This document shows, piece by piece, positions 8,049 through 19,474 of a stretch of DNA of 44,022 nucleotides. The position numbers and the translations under genes are program-made. Below the pieces are notes generated by a model, which ran no database searches, had not been told where the DNA came from, and worked only from the letters and a program-made list of their open reading frames with translations. This DNA comes from an uncultured bacterium (lineage in GTDB: Bacteria; Acidobacteriota; Thermoanaerobaculia; Multivoradales; J023): positions 1-44,022 of the forward strand of contig CALFAM010000057.1 of assembly GCA_937948815.1 (NCBI GenBank), in the 5' to 3' direction. How positions within the stretch are numbered: the first letter of the stretch is position 1; each line of letters starts with the position of its first letter.

Positions 8049-9302
8049 CTACGGGTGCTCGGAGACCTCTTGGTGCTCGGGCGCCGCACGGTCACGGACG
8101 GCCTGGCGGCGTCCGTAGGCCTTCGCCAAGGGACCCGCGCTCATGCCGTGCAGCACGATCGAAAGCAAGACCGTCACCATGATGATCGGCAAGATGTGCT
8201 CGTGCTCGCCGAGTTGGGAGGCGCGAACCATGACCAAGGCAAAGAGGATCGATGCAATGCCCCGTGGTCCGAACCAGCCCAGGAAGAGCACGGTGTCTCG
8301 GCCGAGCTTCTTGCCTGCGAGGCTGATCCCGATCGCCGCCATGCGCACGACGGTCAGGCTGCCGATGGCATAGACCAGCATCGTCCAGTGGAAGGACTCG
8401 AGCGCCTCGGGCAGCAGGACACCACCGAAGATCGCGAAGACGAAGAGCGTCAGGAGCTGCCCCTCGGCCTCGATGAACTCATCGAGCATCTCGGCGTCAC
8501 AGGCCACCGCGCCGAAGGTAATCCCCGCGATGAAGGCCGACAAGAAGCCGTTGCCGTGAACCATCTCGGCAGCAGCGAATGCGGTGACCGCCAGCGCGAC
8601 CGCGCTCAGATCGCGGAACGTCCCGGTTGTCCATTCACGTTCGCGGGCCAGGTTGAAGAGCTTGCCGCCCAGGTAGCCGAACGCGATGCCGACCAAGGGT
8701 CCGAGGATCACCTGCCCCGCCGTGAAGGCGACCCAGTAGCCCACCCCGCCAACCGCGGCACCCGCTTCGGTGGTCGCGCACGCCAGCGAGATCAGGATCA
8801 GCACGGCCGGCAAGGCAAGCCCATCGTTCAGCCCGCTCTCGACGTTGATCGTCTGGCGAATCCGAACCGGCACATCCTTGCTCGACACGACAGGTTGCCC
8901 GAGCGCGGCATCGGTCGGTGCCAGAATGGCCGCCAGCAGCGCCGCCTCGAAGAGTGGTAGGCCCGGGAACAGCGGTATGGCCAACAGGGTGCCGAAGATC
9001 ACGGCCAGCGGTAGGCCGATCAACAACATGCGCTGCGGCAGATCATGCTCGCGGCGCAGGCGGCCCAGATCGATCCGAGCAGCGTCACCGAAAAGGATGA
9101 CCGCCAGGGCGATTTCGGCCAGGGCGTGGATGACCTCATGATCGACGTCGAGCTCGACCAGCCCCAGTCCGTGCGCGCCGAACACCAGTCCGAGCGCCGT
9201 GAAGACCATCGGCGGCGTCAGCAGGCTCCGCTGGGCCCGGGCCGAAAACAGCCCGAAGAACAGGACGGATCCAGCCACGATCAGCATCGGAAGGACAGAC
9301 AT
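8049..9302 (-). CDS. CPA1-type cation/proton antiporter
   Basis: 417 residues with about 12 hydrophobic segments, the size of an NhaP/CPA1 antiporter without a regulatory tail. Family motifs visible are APTDAALGQPVV in the unwound-helix region and ESGLNDGLALP, which carries the conserved acidic ion-binding residues. GPRGIAS lies near the C-terminal half. It exchanges Na+ or K+ for H+ across the inner membrane for pH or salt homeostasis; ion choice cannot be read. GAGGAG at a good spacing precedes the ATG. It is transcribed alone, downstream of and in the same direction as the sdh operon, whose terminator separates them. Confidence 0.9.
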   Translation of the reverse strand: MSVLPMLIVAGSVLFFGLFSARAQRSLLTPPMVFTALGLVFGAHGLGLVELDVDHEVIHALAEIALAVILFGDAARIDLGRLRREHDLPQRMLLIGLPLAVIFGTLLAIPLFPGLPLFEAALLAAILAPTDAALGQPVVSSKDVPVRIRQTINVESGLNDGLALPAVLILISLACATTEAGAAVGGVGYWVAFTAGQVILGPLVGIAFGYLGGKLFNLAREREWTTGTFRDLSAVALAVTAFAAAEMVHGNGFLSAFIAGITFGAVACDAEMLDEFIEAEGQLLTLFVFAIFGGVLLPEALESFHWTMLVYAIGSLTVVRMAAIGISLAGKKLGRDTVLFLGWFGPRGIASILFALVMVRASQLGEHEHILPIIMVTVLLSIVLHGMSAGPLAKAYGRRQAVRDRAAPEHQEVSEHP

Positions 9303-9703
9303 GGGATCGCTCCTCGTTTACCTGAGCACCACAATTGAAGGCTTGCCCAGAAGCATAGCCGATCGCACGCGGAGAGAAAGGGACCGACCCTGGCGGCCTG
9401 AAGCCCTTCGTCGCGACGACCGGTTTCGTGAACACGCCACTCCCACGCGCGGCAGTGCGCATCGAGATCGACAATTCTGCGTGCGCTTCTTCTTTTGCCG
9501 ATTGCGCGGGCGTCGTTACCCACGGCTGCTGGCGGTCGTTCACCGTCAGCGGCATCCAAGCCATTGCAGTCTCGACGGGTATGGATCGGACGTGCCGCCT
9601 GCTCGATCCTGCCGCATGGCTGGGGGCAGGCCAGGACCGTGCCCACCCGGGGGGAGGAACGAACAAAGGGCCTGCCCGAGGCGGCCCTTTGCCGCGCGGT
9701 GCG
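9303..9703. other. Intergenic region between sdhB and the antiporter
   Basis: No gene is credible here. On the minus strand it must hold the sdh terminator (9664-9691, listed separately) and the promoter of the antiporter, whose -10/-35 I could not assign. The short open frames present show no family motif. Confidence 0.5.
9664..9691 (-). terminator. Rho-independent terminator of the sdh operon
   Basis: CAAAGGGCC and GGCCCTTTG form a perfect 9-bp stem around a 10-nt GC-rich loop, starting about 12 nt after the sdhB stop. On the minus strand it is followed by a moderately T-rich stretch (TTTGTTCGTTC). Position and symmetry fit an intrinsic terminator. Confidence 0.75.
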
Positions 9704-10458
9704 CTATTTCGCGTTCGGGTCGAGGAGCTGTGCCTTGAGGTAGTCCCGGTTCAGTCGGGCGATGTAGTCGACCGAGATCTGTTTCGGGCACACGGCCTCG
9801 CATTCGCGATGGTTGGTGCAGCTACCAAACGCCTCGTCTTCCATCACCGCCACCATCGCCCGCGTACGACTGAGGCGCTCGGGCTGCCCCTGCGGCAGCA
9901 GACCGAGGTGCGCGACCTTGGCAGAAGTGAAGAGCTGCGCAGCGCCATTCGGACAGGCTGCCACGCAGGCACCGCAACCAATGCAGGCCGCCGCATCCAT
10001 CGCCGAATCGGCGTCGGCCTTGGGCACGGGTATCTCGTTGGCATCGCGGGCCGAGCCCGTGCTGACCGAGACGTAGCCACCAGCCTCGATGATGCGATCG
10101 AACGAGCTTCGGTCGACCATCAGATCGCGTAGGACCGGGAATGCCGTGCTACGCCAAGGCTCGATGTAGATCGTGTCGCCATCGTTGAACTGGCGCATGT
10201 GGAGCTGGCAGGTCGTGGTCGCACGTTGCGGCCCATGGGCCACGCCGTTGATCACCATGCCGCATGCTCCGCAGATACCTTCGCGGCAGTCGTGCTCGAA
10301 GACGATCGGCTCCTCGCCCTCGAGGATCAGGCGCTCGTTGACCACGTCGAGCATCTCGAGAAAGGACATGTCCGGGCTCATGCCCTGGGCCTCGTAGCGC
10401 TTCATCTCACCAGCGGCATCCGGTCCCGCTTGGCGCCAGACGTAGAGAGTGAGGTCCA

Positions 10459-10459
<1 letters not shown>
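9704..10459 (-). CDS. sdhB: Succinate dehydrogenase iron-sulfur subunit
   Basis: 251 residues carrying the three clusters of the quinone-linked succinate dehydrogenase/fumarate reductase. The [2Fe-2S] ligands are in [10 protein letters not shown] plus the Cys of RATTTC. The [4Fe-4S] ligands are in [12 protein letters not shown]. The [3Fe-4S] ligands are in [12 protein letters not shown]. It passes electrons from the SdhA flavin to quinone at SdhC. Its ATG overlaps the sdhA stop by one base (TAATG), giving tight translational coupling, and it is the last gene of the operon. Confidence 0.97.
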
Positions 10460-12375
<1,916 letters not shown>

Positions 12376-12384
12376 GATGGTCTC

Positions 12385-13071
12385 CTAGCCGTGAAGGGTG
12401 ACGAAGCCGGCGAGGACCGACAGGGGCAGTGAGATGTTGCCGATGACGACGATGGCCGTGAAGGTCGCCGCGAACGGCTGCCGCAGCGCGTTCAAGCGCG
12501 GGCCGTTCAGCCCCAGGGTCTGCATGAAGCTCCACAGGCCGTGGTAGAGGTGCAAGCCGAGGGCAAGCTGAGCCAGGATGTAGAAGCCTGAGATCAGGGG
12601 ATTCTGAAAGCCGCTCACCACGTTGTGGTAGACGTCGCCGGGTACGAAGTCTCCATGGACATTGCCCCACGTGAAGTGCATCAAGTGGTAGACCACGAAG
12701 GCCAGAATGATCAACCCGCCATACCGCATCGTGCGTGAGGCGTAGGTTGCAGCTTGTGGGCTTTTGCGCGCATAGCCTTGGGCACGGGCACGCCGATTGA
12801 CCAAGGTCAGGGACGTCGCTGCCCAGATGTGCAAGACCACCGCCGCGATCAGCCCCAGGCGGGCAATCAACAGGGCGTCTCCGTGGGAAAGAAGCGGTGC
12901 CCCGATCTCCCGCAAGCCCTCTGCGTAGGCATTGATCTTCTCGGGCCCGAAGTACAGCTTCAGATTGCCGACCATGTGCGTGAGCACGAAGCCGAACAGC
13001 ATGACACCGGTGACCGCCATCACGGCTTTCTTGCCCATTGCCGACCGGAAGAATCCGATGATCCAGCTCAT
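12385..13071 (-). CDS. sdhC: Succinate dehydrogenase cytochrome b558 membrane subunit
   Basis: 228 residues with five hydrophobic helices. Candidate haem-ligand His residues lie in the helices (LTHMVGNLK, VVLHIWAA, VVYHLMHFTWG, LGLHLYHGLWS). This is the single-polypeptide di-haem b anchor that binds quinone in type B succinate:quinone reductases. The start ATG (13069-13071) follows GAGGTAACC. The open frame continues upstream, but the extra residues lack family character. It is the first gene of sdhCAB. Confidence 0.93.
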   Translation of the reverse strand: MSWIIGFFRSAMGKKAVMAVTGVMLFGFVLTHMVGNLKLYFGPEKINAYAEGLREIGAPLLSHGDALLIARLGLIAAVVLHIWAATSLTLVNRRARAQGYARKSPQAATYASRTMRYGGLIILAFVVYHLMHFTWGNVHGDFVPGDVYHNVVSGFQNPLISGFYILAQLALGLHLYHGLWSFMQTLGLNGPRLNALRQPFAATFTAIVVIGNISLPLSVLAGFVTLHG

Positions 13072-13093
13072 GGTTACCTCGTATATAGAACGC

Positions 13094-13114
13094 TCGAATG
13101 CGGCAGTCATTCGA
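13094..13114. promoter_or_regulatory. Inverted repeat upstream of sdhC
   Basis: TCGAATG and CATTCGA form a perfect 7-bp inverted repeat with a 7-nt spacer, 23-43 bp before the sdhC start. A TATATA box lies between it and the gene (13082-13087). It could be an operator for the sdh operon; the regulator is unknown. Confidence 0.4.
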
Positions 13115-13192
13115 TGCCGCACCGGGCAGTGTCGCTTAGGACCCGACCCTATCGTAGTGGCTAAGCAGATCTTTGCCAGGTGGACAGATTGG

Positions 13193-14515
13193 TTACGCCT
13201 TCCCGCCCCGCCCGCGCCGTCGCCCGCCGCGACGGCTGCGGCTGCGTGGGCTCCGTTCGCCACGCGCCTCGACACGGCGGCCTCGCTGCAGCGCCACCGC
13301 GCGCCAGGCCTCCAAACGCTCGTGGCCATGTCCCGTGGCGCGCGCCATGATCTCGAAGAGCAACAGTGAGCCGGGGAAATTGGCGGTGCCTGCAAAGCGC
13401 CGACGCTTCGCGGGTGTCCAACGATCGTCGCACAGTCGATGGAAACCGTCGAGCACGTGCCCGAGCGCCGAGCGCTTGTGGTTGGCAAACGCAAACCGCT
13501 CGAAGAATGGCGTAAGAAGCGCTTGGCGCGTGGCCTGAAATGCGGTGAGCGGCATCCATCGGCCATGCTTGCGCTCGTAGGTGAAACGGCTGAGCATGAC
13601 CTCTGGAAGCAGCAATGCTGCCAGCAAGGTGGGATCCGGCACGGTCTGTCCCTCGGCGACCATGGCGTCGAGGGTCGGCAGGATGCGGCTGAAATCGCCG
13701 GCGCCTTCCTGCTGGGCTCGAATCATCGCCAGCGCTTCGGGCAGCAGTACCTCGAGCACGCCGAGCTCGAGCATCCACTGCACGCTGGCGCCCGCGGCGC
13801 CACAGCGCAGCAACTGCAGGATCTCCTCCGAAAGCCGCGCCGGCGCGCCCTTGCGAAGACACGTGACGTTGCGCCGGATCGCCAGCTGTGTCTCGGTTTC
13901 GATGGTGAAGCCCAAACGCCCTGCGAACTCGCACGCGCGCATGATCCGCACCGGGTCTTCCTGGAAGCGAACATCCGGGTCGCCGATCACACGCACGAGC
14001 CCTCGGTCGAGGTCTTCGATGCCGCCGACGTAGTCGACCACCGAGTAGTCGGCAATGTCGTAGAACAGCGCGTTGATCGTAAAGTCGCGTCGGAAGGCGT
14101 CCTGCGCGGGGGTGCCAAAGGTGTTGTCGCTGGTGATCAAGCGATCACCCGGTCCGCTCGCCTGTTCCTCGGGATCCGGCGCTCGACGAAAGGTCGAGAG
14201 CTCGATGACGTTGTCCCGAAAGAGGATATGAGCGAGGCGGAATCGTCGTCCGATGATTCGCGCGTTGCGGAACAACCGCCGGATCTCCGGCGGTCGCGCA
14301 TTCGTGCTCACGTCGAAATCTTTGGGCCGGCGGCCGAGCATCAAGTCGCGGACACTGCCGCCGACCATATAGCCCTGGAATCCGGCTTTGTTCAGTCGAT
14401 AGAGGACCTTGAGCGCGTCCTCATCGATCAGGGATCGGGAGATCGGGTGATCTGGCCGACTCAGAATGCGGGGTTGCGGTTCCTTCGTCGAAGCCTCGCG
14501 GGTCGCGGGAGTCAT
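13193..14515 (-). CDS. pcnB: Poly(A) polymerase / CCA-type tRNA nucleotidyltransferase, PcnB-like
   Basis: 440 residues from the ATG at 14513-14515. The class II nucleotidyltransferase head is clear: MVGGSVRDLMLGRRPKDFDV with the catalytic DxD, IIGRRFRLAHILF, IELSTFRR and RRDFTINALFYD, then GLVRVIGDP and RFQEDPVRIMRACEFAGRLGF. The RRFRLAH and FRDNVIELSTFRR forms and the long basic tail (RSRRGGRRRGRGG) favour poly(A) polymerase I over a CCA-adding enzyme. The family cannot be split with certainty by eye. It adds 3' adenosines to RNA, marking it for decay, if a true PcnB. The gene lies 121 bp upstream of sdhC on the same strand. Confidence 0.88.
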   Translation of the reverse strand: MTPATREASTKEPQPRILSRPDHPISRSLIDEDALKVLYRLNKAGFQGYMVGGSVRDLMLGRRPKDFDVSTNARPPEIRRLFRNARIIGRRFRLAHILFRDNVIELSTFRRAPDPEEQASGPGDRLITSDNTFGTPAQDAFRRDFTINALFYDIADYSVVDYVGGIEDLDRGLVRVIGDPDVRFQEDPVRIMRACEFAGRLGFTIETETQLAIRRNVTCLRKGAPARLSEEILQLLRCGAAGASVQWMLELGVLEVLLPEALAMIRAQQEGAGDFSRILPTLDAMVAEGQTVPDPTLLAALLLPEVMLSRFTYERKHGRWMPLTAFQATRQALLTPFFERFAFANHKRSALGHVLDGFHRLCDDRWTPAKRRRFAGTANFPGSLLLFEIMARATGHGHERLEAWRAVALQRGRRVEARGERSPRSRSRRGGRRRGRGGKA

Positions 14516-14722
14516 CGATCGACGCCCCGCTGCGCGACTCGACGACCGCCCATCCCGACCACCCCGGAGTGAATTGGAATCTCGCGTCACGGGAGTGATT
14601 ATAAGGCCCTTCGCGGCATCCGCCGGTAACGAGCACGAGATCCTTGACAAAGTTCTCGCGCTCGGTTGTCGAATCGAATGGCCGCCCCCGTTCGGCCACC
14701 CTCTTGCTCGTCGAACACTCGT

Positions 14723-16003
14723 TCAGCTCGTGCCGGTCGCGCTCGGATCACTGCTGCTCGTTCCGCCAGCGCGTGTGCGGATCTTGATCTCACCTTCGAG
14801 CGTGCGGTGAACCGGGCATCGATCCGCAATCTCCAGCAGGCGTTTGCGCTGCGCCGGCTCGAGCGCGTCGCCGTGAATCGTGATCTCGCGCACAATCTCG
14901 TCAACCTTGCCCTTCTCGGTCTCGCAGTCTTCACAGTCTGCGGCATGGATCTTTCCATGCCGTAGCGCCACGTCGACGCCTTCGAGGGGCAACCCCTTGT
15001 GGCTGGCGTACATGCGGAGCGTCATACTGGTGCACGTGCCGAGCGCCGCCAGGAGCAGATCGTAGGGAGTCGGCCCCAGATCGGTCCCTCCGACCCGCAC
15101 CGGCTCGTCGCCGAGAAATCGATGGCTTTCCGTCTCGATGGTTTGCAGGAAGCCCGAGGCCCCACCGTGAACGTGGACCTCGCCATGGTCCAACTTATGT
15201 TCCGGGCGATCGCCCGCCGGAGGCGCGTCGTCGAACCCGAGGTAGCGCCCCGCCCAGGCTGCCAACACCGTACCGACGTAGAACGCGTCCTGCGGGTTGC
15301 GCAGCAGAAGATGATCCGCATCATCGAGCGAAATGAAGCTCTTCGGATGCTTGGCCGTCTGGTAGATCCGCCGGGCGTGGTCGATGTCGACGACGTCGTC
15401 GATCGGCGAGTGGAAGACCGCGAGGGGACGCCCGAGGTTGGCGATCGCCTCGAGCACGGTTTGGCGACCCAGGTCATCGAGAAGCTGGCGGCGAATCTTG
15501 ATCGGGCGCCCGGCGAGCCGAATGGTCGCCTCGTCCACCTCCCCGGCAGCGACGTCAGGTGCGCGGTCGACCAGACCAGCCCGCACGTGCTCGGTATCCG
15601 AGGGCGATCCGATCGTCGCCACCGCGCGCACTTCGGGAAACTCGCCGGCCACGGCAAGGACGGCGGTACCGCCCAGGCTATGGCCGATCATCAGGCTCGG
15701 CGGCTGATGCTCCTGCCGCAGGAACGCCACGGCGGCCCGCAGATCCTCGAGATTGGAGCTGAAGTTCGTGTCGGCAAACTCTCCCTCGCTCTCGCCGAGT
15801 CCCGAGAAGTCGAACCGAAGCACGGCCAGGCCACGCTCGGTCAGCGATCGACTGATCCGGTGCACTGCCTTGAGATCTTTCGAACACGTAAAGCAGTGAG
15901 CGAAGACGACGAAGGCGCGCGGCGGCCCCGTTTCCGGCCACTCGAGTCGCGCGGCGAGCTGGTTGCCGAACGCACCAGGAAAGCGAACGGGTTGACTCTT
16001 CAT
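14723..16003 (-). CDS. Alpha/beta hydrolase-OsmC fusion protein
   Basis: The start is set at the ATG 16001-16003 because it follows a near-perfect site, GGAGGAAGAAGCC; the upstream ATG at 16042 has none. The protein has 426 residues. The first ~250 form an alpha/beta hydrolase with nucleophile motif GHSLGG and an early HCFTCSKD segment. The last ~150 form an OsmC-like peroxiredoxin domain with both expected cysteines (ALGTCTSMT and ADRCPVHR). Bifunctional proteins of this architecture are known in many bacteria. OsmC domains reduce organic hydroperoxides; the hydrolase substrate is unknown. The fusion may couple ester or lipid hydroperoxide cleavage and reduction (inference). Confidence 0.9.
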   Translation of the reverse strand: MKSQPVRFPGAFGNQLAARLEWPETGPPRAFVVFAHCFTCSKDLKAVHRISRSLTERGLAVLRFDFSGLGESEGEFADTNFSSNLEDLRAAVAFLRQEHQPPSLMIGHSLGGTAVLAVAGEFPEVRAVATIGSPSDTEHVRAGLVDRAPDVAAGEVDEATIRLAGRPIKIRRQLLDDLGRQTVLEAIANLGRPLAVFHSPIDDVVDIDHARRIYQTAKHPKSFISLDDADHLLLRNPQDAFYVGTVLAAWAGRYLGFDDAPPAGDRPEHKLDHGEVHVHGGASGFLQTIETESHRFLGDEPVRVGGTDLGPTPYDLLLAALGTCTSMTLRMYASHKGLPLEGVDVALRHGKIHAADCEDCETEKGKVDEIVREITIHGDALEPAQRKRLLEIADRCPVHRTLEGEIKIRTRAGGTSSSDPSATGTS

Positions 16004-16421
16004 GGCTTCTTCCTCCGTTGCGTCCACAGCCGTCTCGTCCACGGCATGTTTCGTCGTAGCTTGATCGGTCGGATTTGATCACAGCCCGAGGACTTCTGAC
16101 CGCCGCTGTGTCGACACCGCCGAGAACGGTCGATCAAGCGCCAGCATTCCCCGTCGCGAGCCGTATGGCGAACCCAGGCCATGGTACCCGCGCGACGACG
16201 GTTTGACAGCCCGGCGGCGCATTCCATAACCTGCTTATGCGCATTTCTTCTTCGTCTGAAGATTTCCATGGGCCCTTGGCTCGTTTCGATGCCGTCCCGC
16301 TGGCTCTCCGGACCAGCATTCGCGCCAACTTCCTCGGTCACGCACCACGACGGGCATGGGCCGAGCACCACCACCTCGAATCTTGCCGTGATCCGGTCCG
16401 TCGAGATCGGTCTCTCGCAAG
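16004..16421. other. Divergent intergenic region between the OsmC fusion and egtD
   Basis: No gene is supported. The region must hold promoters for both directions. A good plus-strand promoter candidate lies at 16203-16230 and is listed separately. The short open frames (for example from 16237) have no ribosome binding site and show no family motif. Confidence 0.5.
16203..16230 (+). promoter_or_regulatory. Sigma-70-like promoter candidate for egtD
   Basis: A consensus -35 (TTGACA, 16203-16208) is followed after 16 bp by CATAAC (16225-16230), four of six matches to the -10. It would start a transcript with a leader of about 185 nt before egtD. Confidence 0.45.
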
Positions 16422-17483
16422 ATGATTCGCCTAATTCCCCAACCCGAGTCACACATGATCTCCGAGATGACCCGCGCGCCCTCCACCGACGGTATGGTCC
16501 GGATTCGAATCGACCGTCACCTGGCCCCGGCCGACGAGTCCGCGGTCCAGGACGAGCTGCGGCAGGCGATTGCGGAGACCCCGCGTCGCATCCCGACCAA
16601 GTACTTCTACAACGACCACGGCTCGACATTGTTCGAGCGGATCTGTGAGCTCCCCGAGTACTACCAGACCCGCACCGAGGCCGCCTTGCTGCACCGAATC
16701 GCCGATCAGGTCGTCCGAACCTCCGGCGCCCGCGAGCTGGTCGAGCTCGGTTCCGGCGCGTCGACCAAGTCACGCATCTTGCTCGACGCCCTCGACGCCG
16801 CGGGTCACCTCGAGAGCTACGTTCCGGTCGACGTCAGCGAAGGTATCGTGCGCCGTGTCGCGAACGAGCTGACCGCGGAGTACCCGAATCTCCTGGTCCA
16901 CGGCCTGATCGCCGACTTCATGAGCGACCTCGGAGAGCTGCCATCTGAAGTCTCAGGCCGAGGCCATAGTCGCCTGGTCGCTTTTCTCGGCGGCACCATC
17001 GGCAACCTCGACCCTGCCAGCCAAGGCGTCGACTTCCTGCGCCATGTCCACGACGCCATGGGGCCCGGCGATCACCTCCTGATTGGCGTCGACCTGATCA
17101 AGGACCACGCGATCATCGAGGCCGCCTACAACGACAGCGCGGGCGTCACGGCAGCCTTCAACCTCAATGTGCTGTCCGTATTGAACCAACGCTTCGAAGC
17201 CAATTTCGACATCGAAGCCTTTCAGCATCGCGCCATCTATGACCCTGAGAACAACTGGATCGAGATGCGCCTGATTTCGACCCGCGAGCAGCGCGTGCGA
17301 TTCGGCGCCCTCGACCTCGATCTCACCCTGAACGAAGGCGAGGAGCTGCTCACCGAAATCAGCACCAAGTTCGATCGGCCGCGCCTCCGCGATCTGCTCG
17401 GCGCCAGCGGCTTCGACCTGGTCGACTGGTTCGTCCAGGATGACCTCTTCGCCCTCGGCCTCGCGACGCCCCGCAGCACGTGA
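16422..17483 (+). CDS. egtD: L-histidine N-alpha-methyltransferase, EgtD-like
   Basis: 353 residues of the DUF2260/EgtD methyltransferase family. Visible are RRIPTKYFYNDHGSTLFERI and LPEYYQTRTE (substrate-pocket region), the SAM-binding motif LVELGSGASTKSRILLDAL, FLGGTIGNL, the AAYNDSAGVTAAFNLNVL segment with the substrate Tyr, and IEMRLIS, whose Glu contacts the histidine amino group in the mycobacterial enzyme. It makes hercynine, the ergothioneine precursor, by triple methylation of histidine. No egtB sulfoxide synthase is adjacent. The stop overlaps the next start (GTGA). The exact start is uncertain: ATG at 16422 has a poor ribosome binding site, and ATG at 16455 or 16467 are alternatives. 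Confidence 0.9.
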   Translation: MIRLIPQPESHMISEMTRAPSTDGMVRIRIDRHLAPADESAVQDELRQAIAETPRRIPTKYFYNDHGSTLFERICELPEYYQTRTEAALLHRIADQVVRTSGARELVELGSGASTKSRILLDALDAAGHLESYVPVDVSEGIVRRVANELTAEYPNLLVHGLIADFMSDLGELPSEVSGRGHSRLVAFLGGTIGNLDPASQGVDFLRHVHDAMGPGDHLLIGVDLIKDHAIIEAAYNDSAGVTAAFNLNVLSVLNQRFEANFDIEAFQHRAIYDPENNWIEMRLISTREQRVRFGALDLDLTLNEGEELLTEISTKFDRPRLRDLLGASGFDLVDWFVQDDLFALGLATPRST

Positions 17484-19474
17484 AGCCATCGCCTGCACGC
17501 CTCGGCTCATCAGCCGCCTGCTGGCTTCTGATCGCAGCGTTCTTCAGCGCCTGCCGGCCGGTCACGGTGCGGCCGGTCACGACCCTCGCAGAACGCACGA
17601 AGGTGGCCGGTGCCCTGTTCAGCGACGCATTGAGCGGTACGGCCGAAAACGCGCTCGAGCACGCTGGCGGCGCCTATGCAACCGCGCTATTCGACCCGCT
17701 CGCCGCCTTCGCGCAGGCAGACCTGCAGACCTGTATCCACGATCAGCCCGCGCTCGCCGCTGCCCTCGCCGAAGCGGCCATCCTCAACGCGCGCCAAGCG
17801 AACGGCGACGCTGCCCAGCGTCTCTTCTACCTTCAAGCCGCCGCCACCGCCTGGGATGGCCTGGACGCACGACTCGGGCAGGCTGACGCGGGGATCGCAG
17901 ATCCTCTCGCCCATCGCCTGATCGAGCTCTACAATCGTGCTGTCGGCCGCTGGCTGGACCTGCTCGATGGTCCGGAGTCGGTTACCGTGGGTCATCACCC
18001 ACTGGCCGATGGCACCCTTGCCTTCGACATCGCCCGCATGCCTGGAGCCTGGCCAAGCACCTACTTCGATCGACTCGAGACCGCGGAGGGGTTGGAAATC
18101 GAAGGCGTGCGGCAGCGCTATCTGCGCGCCGGCTTTGGCGCCGCCATGATCGGCGTCCGCACGCGCGGCGGCCGCCTGCTGTCCAAACCATCGGCACGTG
18201 GGGCAGCCCGAGAAGAGGCTCGCGCCCGCCGCGACGACCAGGCAGACCACTCGCCATCGCGCCAAGAACCGCCCGCCCAGACAGAATCGGGTGAGCGCTT
18301 CTTGCCACCCCAAGGCGTCGCCTATCCGGTCACCGCGATCATTGCTTTCGGCGCGCCACAGCCGGGTCGCGCACGGCAAGCAACCTTGCACCTACTCGAT
18401 CCTGCGCACCACGAACGCTTCTTCGTCGCCGAGCAGCCACTGGCACTCGCTGCCGACTTCACGGCCCCCTATGCGGTCGCGCTGAGCCAGCGTCGCCTCG
18501 ACCTGATCGGCTACGCCGGCGCGCTGCGCCCCCAACGCTTCGAGGCCGCGAGCGGCATCTTCATGCTCGAGCCCTACGACCCCAACAAGATTCCCGTGCT
18601 CATGGTTCACGGCCTGCTGTCGAGCCCGTTGGCGTTCGCCGAGATCACCAACGGCATTTGGGGCGACCAGCACCTGCGCGCGGGATTCCAAGTCTGGCAC
18701 TACATGTACCCGACCGGCTTGCCTTTCCTCTGGGCCGCCAACGACCTGCGCTCCCAGCTCGCCGAGCTGAAAGCGACCGTCGACCCGCAGGGCGAAGACG
18801 AGGCGTGGCGCGACATGGTCGTGATCGCCCACAGCATGGGTGGACTGGTGACACGGACGCTGGCCGCGGCAAGCGGCGACCACATGTGGGACGCTGTCTT
18901 CCGGGTCCGACCCGACGAGCTGAACATCGCAGCTGACCGCCGCGCGTCACTCGCGAGGATCTTCTACTTCGAGCGTCTCCCGAATCTGCGGCGGGTGATC
19001 TTCCTCGCCACGCCACACCGCGGTGTCGACAGCGCGGGCAGCATCTTGGGCAAGGCGGTCAGCTTTCTGATCAAGCTGCCACGCGAGATGCGTGACCTGA
19101 TGCGCGAGGTGATCTCGCAAGACGCCGACGTGGTCGAGCCGTCGATGCGCAAAGTGCTCAAGAAAGGCGGACCGTCGAGCATCCGTGCGCTGCGCTCGTC
19201 GGACCCAACGATTCTGGCGCTTGCCGAGATGCCTCCGCATCCATCGATCGCGGTGCACTCGATTCTCGGGGATCGCGGACGCGGCGACGGTCCGGCGGGC
19301 TCGGATGGCTATGTGCCCTACAGCAGCGCCCACCTGGACGACGTTGCCAGCGAGCTGATCGTGCCCACCGGCCACGCGGTGTACGAGCACCGCCAAGCGC
19401 TTGCCGAGATTCGCCGCATCCTGCACCTCCACCTGGAGCCGACCGAGTCGGCCGTTGTCCACGAAACGCCATGA
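17480..19474 (+). CDS. Lipase-like alpha/beta hydrolase lipoprotein
   Basis: 664 residues from a GTG that overlaps the egtD stop. The N-terminus is a signal segment ending in a near-lipobox (FFSAC), so the protein is probably lipid-anchored. Residues ~40-370 are an alanine-rich region of unknown fold with an Arg/Glu/Gln-rich, disorder-like patch near 240-270. The C-terminal half is the hydrolase: oxyanion segment VLMVHGLLSSPLAF and nucleophile elbow AHSMGG, a FLATPHRG segment, and a late GHAVYEH that likely supplies the catalytic His. It resembles triacylglycerol lipase/PGAP1-like esterases. The substrate is unknown. Translational coupling with egtD is striking but functionally unexplained. 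Confidence 0.85.
   Translation: MKPSPARLGSSAACWLLIAAFFSACRPVTVRPVTTLAERTKVAGALFSDALSGTAENALEHAGGAYATALFDPLAAFAQADLQTCIHDQPALAAALAEAAILNARQANGDAAQRLFYLQAAATAWDGLDARLGQADAGIADPLAHRLIELYNRAVGRWLDLLDGPESVTVGHHPLADGTLAFDIARMPGAWPSTYFDRLETAEGLEIEGVRQRYLRAGFGAAMIGVRTRGGRLLSKPSARGAAREEARARRDDQADHSPSRQEPPAQTESGERFLPPQGVAYPVTAIIAFGAPQPGRARQATLHLLDPAHHERFFVAEQPLALAADFTAPYAVALSQRRLDLIGYAGALRPQRFEAASGIFMLEPYDPNKIPVLMVHGLLSSPLAFAEITNGIWGDQHLRAGFQVWHYMYPTGLPFLWAANDLRSQLAELKATVDPQGEDEAWRDMVVIAHSMGGLVTRTLAAASGDHMWDAVFRVRPDELNIAADRRASLARIFYFERLPNLRRVIFLATPHRGVDSAGSILGKAVSFLIKLPREMRDLMREVISQDADVVEPSMRKVLKKGGPSSIRALRSSDPTILALAEMPPHPSIAVHSILGDRGRGDGPAGSDGYVPYSSAHLDDVASELIVPTGHAVYEHRQALAEIRRILHLHLEPTESAVVHETP

Noticed and set aside
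9136..9666. Minus-strand open frame covering the sdhB-antiporter gap
   Set aside because: Overlaps the antiporter start in another frame and has no family motif or ribosome binding site.
16060..16138. 8-bp inverted arms CTTGCGATC-like (CTTGATCG / CGATCAAG) 63 bp apart
   Set aside because: Arms are short and widely spaced with no target duplication or linked mobile gene; likely chance.
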